From Elusimicrobia bacterium GWA2_51_34 (GTDB lineage: Bacteria; Elusimicrobiota; Elusimicrobia; Elusimicrobiales; UBA9959), in the NCBI GenBank assembly GCA_001799565.1, contig MGTS01000021.1, positions 95,984 through 159,983 on the forward strand: DNA of 64,000 bases. Reading direction: 5' to 3'. Position 1 is the stretch's first letter; each line of letters begins with the position of its first letter. Shown here in pieces: positions 60,709 to 64,000 of the stretch. The notes beneath the pieces are model-generated. The model was not told the origin of the DNA. It saw only the letters and a program-made list of their open reading frames with translations, and did not search any database. The position numbers and the translations under genes were made by a program.

Positions 60709-60827
60709 AGGCTGAAGGCTGTAGGCTATTAGGCTGTTAGTTTGTTGTGTTTCTGCTTCTTACCTACAGCCTAACTGCCTATCCGCCAGAGGCGGACCCG
60801 CCGATCTATTTGGCGGGCAGCCTATCC
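60709..60827 (+). repeat. P3 element, copy 2
   Basis: Contains GCTGAAGGCTGTAGGC, CTGCTTCTTACCTACAGCC, TGCCTATCCGCC, GGCGGACCCGCCG and GGCGGGCAGCCTATC. It is the inverted counterpart of 44741-44847, nearly identical over a core of about 75 nt. It sits between metH and tatD. Confidence 0.88.
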
Positions 60828-60837
60828 ACCTGTGCAC

Positions 60838-61656
60838 TTACAATGCTCCGAATATTTCCATCGCATTGGCCGAGGTTACCTCGGCGGCATGACCGGCCGT
60901 AACACCCAGAAACCCGGCAACCGCGCCGGCTATTTCAGGAATATATGCCGGGGCGTTTCGCAATCCGCGAGCGCTTTGCGGCGGCAGATAGGGGCAATCG
61001 GTTTCAAACACTATATTTTCAAGGCCCGTTTTTTTCACAATTTCCCGCAGTTCGTCATTTTTTTTGTAAGTGAAGGTGCCGTTCACTCCGAGAGCGAGCC
61101 CCATATCCAAAGCCCTCCCGGCATCATAGTAGCTGCCGGAAAAACAGTGCAGTATGCCGCGGAATTTTTTACCTTTGGGCGCGTAATTCCATTTATCTTT
61201 AAGCAGGGCGGTCAGATCGGCGTAAGCGTCGTCTTTTTTAGCGTCTTTGCCGCTGCGGGCGTGAAACACTGAAGTAAGCCTGAGTCTGTTGGAAAGGCTT
61301 ATCATCGCCTCAAGCAGAATATTCTGCTGTTCTTTTTTTAAGGAGTCCCGATAATAGTCAAAACCTATCTCGCCAATGCCTTTTGAAACGCTTTTTTTAA
61401 GGTATTGCTCAAGTGTCGCCAGGTTCTCCGGACAAAGCTCTTCGCTATAGCCCGGATGTATGCCGAAACAGGCGTAAATTTTGGCCGGATATCTGGAACA
61501 CAGAACCTCGGCGGGCTCCCACTCTTTTGCCCCGCAGGCTATTTCCACCAGTTTTGAAATTCCGCTTTCAAAGCTTTTTTCAATAACGGCGTCCCGGTCC
61601 CCGTTAAAGGCCTCGTCGTTCAAGTGACAGTGGGTCTCAATTAATTGCATAGCCAT
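60838..61656 (-). CDS. tatD: TatD-family metal-dependent deoxyribonuclease
   Basis: 272 residues, TIM-barrel hydrolase. Metal ligands: ETHCHLND (HxH), GEIGFDYYRD, VFHARSGK, LHCFSGS and FETDCPYLPP. TatD proteins have 3'-5' exonuclease activity and roles in DNA repair and quality control. The start overlaps no gene but is 14 bases from the prfB stop; an alternative ATG two codons in is possible. Confidence 0.92.
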   Translation of the reverse strand: MAMQLIETHCHLNDEAFNGDRDAVIEKSFESGISKLVEIACGAKEWEPAEVLCSRYPAKIYACFGIHPGYSEELCPENLATLEQYLKKSVSKGIGEIGFDYYRDSLKKEQQNILLEAMISLSNRLRLTSVFHARSGKDAKKDDAYADLTALLKDKWNYAPKGKKFRGILHCFSGSYYDAGRALDMGLALGVNGTFTYKKNDELREIVKKTGLENIVFETDCPYLPPQSARGLRNAPAYIPEIAGAVAGFLGVTAGHAAEVTSANAMEIFGAL

Positions 61657-61670
61657 GTTGTCCGCGCAGC

Positions 61671-62795
61671 CTATCCCCTGCGGGCGGCGGCGGACCATGA
61701 GAGGTAGGCGTGCATAAAACCGTCCAGGCCGCCGTCCATTACATTCTGGATCTGAGAAGTCTCGTAATCGGTGCGCAAATCTTTCACCAGCTGGTAGGGC
61801 ATGAATACGTAAGAGCGTATCTGGTGGCCCCAGCCTATGTCGCCCTTGGCGTCGTAATGCCGTTCCATCTCGGAGCGCTTCTTATCCATTTCTACTTCGT
61901 AAAGCCTGGCTTTCAGCATCTTCATGGCAGTTTCTCGGTTCTGATGCTGGCTGCGCTCTATCTGGCACTGCACAACTATACCCGACGGCATGTGCGTAAT
62001 ACGCACCGCGGTTTCAACCTTGTTCACATTCTGGCCGCCCGCCCCGCTGGAACGGTAGGTGTCGGTGTGTAAATCTTTATCCTCTATTTTTATGTCTATT
62101 TTATCGTCAATGTCCGCCAGAACGTCAACCGAGGCAAACGAGGTATGGCGGCGCTTGTTGGCGTCAAAAGGCGAAATGCGCACCAGACGGTGCACCCCTA
62201 TCTCGCTTCTAAGATATCCGTAGGCGCACCCGCCTTTTATAAAAGCGGTAACGCTTTTTATGCCGGCTTCCTCCCCCGCCAGGATATCCGTGATACTGAA
62301 GGAAAAGCCCTTGCTCTGCGCCCAGCGCGTATACATCCGCAGAAGCATCTGCGCCCAATCGCAGGCCTCGGTGCCGCCGGCACCCGAGTGTATGCTTATA
62401 ATCGCGTCGGCCTGGTCATGAGTACCTGAAAGTTTAAGCTCAAAATCAAAAACGCCCAGCTTTTGTTCGGTCTCTTTCAGCTCTTCCATTATAAGCGGCA
62501 GTTCGCCCGGATCGCCGCCTTCCCTTGCAAGCTCCAGGTGCGCTTTGCAATCCCCCAGTTCGCGTTCCAGCTTTTCCACCAGTTCAACGCCTCTCTTTAA
62601 ATCGTTTAACTCCTTAAGGTGCTCCCGGGCTTTTTCAGCTTTATCCCAGAATCCGGCTTCAAGTGAAACAGCCTCTTTCTCTTTCAACGCCGTTTTTTTC
62701 CCGGCCAGGCCGAAAAGCGCGGACGCGGACGCAAGCGCCGCCTCAAGCTGTTCCAGTTTATTGCCCGCGTCTTTGAATTCAAATGCTGCAGCCAT
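61671..62795 (-). CDS. prfB: Peptide chain release factor 2, no programmed frameshift
   Basis: 374 residues. Stop-codon recognition SPF (VRISPFDANKRRHTSF) marks RF2 specificity for UGA/UAA; the GGQ loop reads SSGAGGQNVNKVETAV. The N-terminal HSGAGGTEACDWAQML block is also typical. The frame is open from the ATG at 62795, without the in-frame UGA shift site used for autoregulation in many bacteria. Probably co-transcribed with tatD. Confidence 0.95.
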   Translation of the reverse strand: MAAAFEFKDAGNKLEQLEAALASASALFGLAGKKTALKEKEAVSLEAGFWDKAEKAREHLKELNDLKRGVELVEKLERELGDCKAHLELAREGGDPGELPLIMEELKETEQKLGVFDFELKLSGTHDQADAIISIHSGAGGTEACDWAQMLLRMYTRWAQSKGFSFSITDILAGEEAGIKSVTAFIKGGCAYGYLRSEIGVHRLVRISPFDANKRRHTSFASVDVLADIDDKIDIKIEDKDLHTDTYRSSGAGGQNVNKVETAVRITHMPSGIVVQCQIERSQHQNRETAMKMLKARLYEVEMDKKRSEMERHYDAKGDIGWGHQIRSYVFMPYQLVKDLRTDYETSQIQNVMDGGLDGFMHAYLSWSAAARRG

Positions 62796-62825
62796 AAGGT
62801 TATTTTACAAAAGTTTATAACCATT

Positions 62826-62990
62826 CAGGCGGGCAGGCTGTAGGCGGGTAGCAACGGAAAGTAAAAGAAAGCGGCTGAAAGCCACAGAAAGTAAGAGGGC
62901 CTCATAAAAACTGTTTTCTTGCTTTCAGTTGCTTTCTGCAGCATTCAATAGCCTTCCGTTGCCATAAGTGATAACCGCCTGCCGCCTAAA
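62826..62990. repeat. P4 word palindrome (GGAAAGTAAAAG words)
   Basis: Left arm GGCGGGCAGGCTGTAGGCG, GCAACGGAAAGT, GGCTGAAAGCC; right arm GCTTTCAGTTGCTTTC, CCTTCCGTTGCC and ACCGCCTGCCGCC in inverse order. It separates the divergent prfB and chorismate mutase genes. Confidence 0.8.
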
Positions 62991-63038
62991 CAACCCTTTT
63001 TAATGCCCCTGCCCCGATAAATTTCATAGAATTTACAA

Positions 63039-63293
63039 ATGCGCGGAGACCTCCAAAGAAAAAGGGCGAGAATAGATTTTATAGACGGAAAAATTTGCCG
63101 CCTGCTGGCCGTACGTTTTAAGCTGGCGCTTTCGCTTGAAGGGCTTAAAAAAACGATAATGGACCGCGCGCGCGAAAAGGCCGTGCTGGCCGCGGCGCAA
63201 AAAAACGCGGGCCGCGCGGCATTCAAAAAACCGGTGAAGAAAATTTTTAAAGAAATAATAAATCAGACCCGCCGCCTGCAAAAGCTTAAATGA
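63039..63293 (+). CDS. Chorismate mutase domain protein (AroQ type)
   Basis: 84 residues, all-helical: RARIDFIDGKICRLLAVRFK at the N-terminus corresponds to helix 1 of AroQ mutases (the Arg, Asp and Lys positions of the active site), with a C-terminal helix EIINQTRRLQKLK. It converts chorismate to prephenate. The stop overlaps the DAHP synthase start (ATGA), so chorismate mutase probably regulates or physically pairs with that enzyme, as known for fused or paired AroQ-DAHP synthases. Confidence 0.85.
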   Translation: MRGDLQRKRARIDFIDGKICRLLAVRFKLALSLEGLKKTIMDRAREKAVLAAAQKNAGRAAFKKPVKKIFKEIINQTRRLQKLK

Positions 63294-64000
63294 TAATCAA
63301 CCTTATTCCGGGGCTTTCCGCGCGGGCGTGTAAAACCCTGAAAAAAAGACTTTCTCTTCTGTTTGCAGGCGCGCGGCTTGAATCGTTCCGTGACCGGATA
63401 CTGGTTACAGCGCTTAAAACGGAAAAGGCGGCCGACGCAGCCGCGGCCGCGCAGAACCTGCCGGGAGTAGCCGGGGCCGAACTTGCCCGCGAAGAACTTT
63501 ATCCGCTGGTAACACGGACCAAAGGCCTTTCACTTCCCGCCCGGCCGCTGGACTTTGTTAAGAACCCCTTTATTTTTATAGCCGGCCCCTGCGCCGTGGA
63601 GAGTGAAAAAACTTATCTGGCCTCGGCTCTGGCGCTTAAAAAAGCGGGCGCCCACGCGCTCAGGGCCGCCATTTTCAAACCGCGCTCCTCGCCGTACGCA
63701 TTCCAGGGCATAGGTTTCAGAGGCCTTTCCATAATAGCGAAAGCAAAAAAACTTACCGGCCTGCCGCTGGTAACGGAAGCCACCGACACCCGCCAGCTTG
63801 AAAAGCTTTCCGGCACGGCGGACATCATCCAGATAGGCGCGCGCAACATGCGCAATTACGAACTATTGAAGGAAACCGGGCGAAGCGGCATGCCCGCCCT
63901 TTTAAAAAGAGCCATGCGCGCCACCCTCAGGGAATGGCTGCTGTCGGCGGAATACCTGCTTAAACACGGCTGCAAAACCCTGATACTATGCGAACGGGGT
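63290..64000 (+). CDS. DAHP synthase (KDO8PS-like type I-beta), cut by right edge
   Basis: 237 codons are visible. An N-terminal ferredoxin-like domain (about 1-85) precedes the barrel: FIAGPCAVESEKTYL, AAIFKPRSSPYAFQGIG and IIQIGARNMRNYELL match the type I-beta 3-deoxy-7-phosphoheptulonate synthases. It condenses phosphoenolpyruvate and erythrose 4-phosphate, the entry into aromatic amino acid synthesis. Coupled to the chorismate mutase by a 4-base overlap. The gene continues beyond the window. Confidence 0.93.
   Translation, partial: MIINLIPGLSARACKTLKKRLSLLFAGARLESFRDRILVTALKTEKAADAAAAAQNLPGVAGAELAREELYPLVTRTKGLSLPARPLDFVKNPFIFIAGPCAVESEKTYLASALALKKAGAHALRAAIFKPRSSPYAFQGIGFRGLSIIAKAKKLTGLPLVTEATDTRQLEKLSGTADIIQIGARNMRNYELLKETGRSGMPALLKRAMRATLREWLLSAEYLLKHGCKTLILCERG

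Noticed and set aside
60691-60837. Cobalamin or SAM riboswitch upstream of metH
   Set aside because: The leader consists of a P3 element, and no B12-box or SAM-riboswitch core is visible.
62700-62795. Programmed frameshift site at the prfB N-terminus
   Set aside because: The reading frame is continuous from the ATG, and no CTT-TGA slippery stop was found.

Overview
The window reads as one continuous chromosomal stretch of a diderm (LPS-making) bacterium, moderately GC-rich. It carries a nearly complete lipid A/outer-membrane assembly block (bamA, ompH, lpxD, lpxC, fabZ, lpxA, lpxI, acyltransferase, lpxB, msbA), signal-peptide proteins, clostripain-type proteases and a cobalamin-dependent metH. 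Gene content and order would suit an uncultured Elusimicrobiota- or Omnitrophota-like lineage; this is inference, since no rRNA or clear taxonomic marker is present.

Layout. 1-1.5 kb: start of a ClpC-like gene and nfeD. 1.9-7.7 kb: an unknown protein, arfB, an unusual nucleotidyltransferase fusion, alanine aminotransferase, a transglutaminase-like protein, a DUF350 protein. 7.9-13.9 kb: C11 protease, cstA, a beta-barrel-like protein, a GAF/PAS histidine kinase. 14-20.3 kb (minus): ygeY, ygeW, a poly-gamma-glutamate hydrolase remnant, carbamate kinase, an intact poly-gamma-glutamate hydrolase, a small membrane protein and threonine synthase. 20.4-23 kb (minus): a radical-SAM His-Xaa-Ser-type maturation cassette (hxsD with a frameshift, hxsB, a second hxsD-like gene, a possible small ORF). 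23.2-27 kb: hydrolase, glycosyltransferase, nucleotidyltransferase, PhoH/PIN ATPase. 27.3-41.7 kb: envelope and lipid A block, with a minus-strand S1 protein inside it. 41.8-46.3 kb: ZIP transporter, RelA/SpoT, a GGQ hydrolase, a uracil/xanthine permease. 46.25-47.05 kb: a structured non-coding insertion between long direct repeats. 47.1-53.4 kb (minus): a three-gene operon of exported proteins (C11 protease, HEXXH protein, unknown), response regulator, enolase, tRNA-Val. 53.7-57.1 kb: GT-C-like membrane protein, phospholipase D. 57.3-62.8 kb (minus): metH, tatD, prfB. 63-64 kb: chorismate mutase and the start of DAHP synthase.

The most striking feature is dispersed palindromic DNA. I see four classes. 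P1 is a palindrome with GCCCCGCCCTTTTG ends in 52-nt and 85-nt forms. P2 is a 50-nt element that sits in frame within three exported proteins, with a 33-nt relative in bamA. P3 is an element of about 100 nt present as two inverted copies, with a partial copy inside hxsD2. P4 is a set of long imperfect inverted repeats built from short locus-specific words; they fill most spacers of the lipid A region, and one interrupts metH in frame. Several genes directly downstream of P4 lack a visible Shine-Dalgarno sequence. This resembles the coding-sequence-invading palindromes of Rickettsia in behaviour, but the sequences here are unfamiliar to me, and I regard it as the best candidate for an undescribed system in the window.

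Functionally, the BamA-OmpH-Lpx-MsbA genes make, transport and assemble the outer membrane. The ygeY/ygeW/arcC genes suggest carbamoyl-group catabolism yielding ATP through carbamate kinase. The two C11 proteases and the HEXXH protein form an exported hydrolase set with strong, similar promoters.
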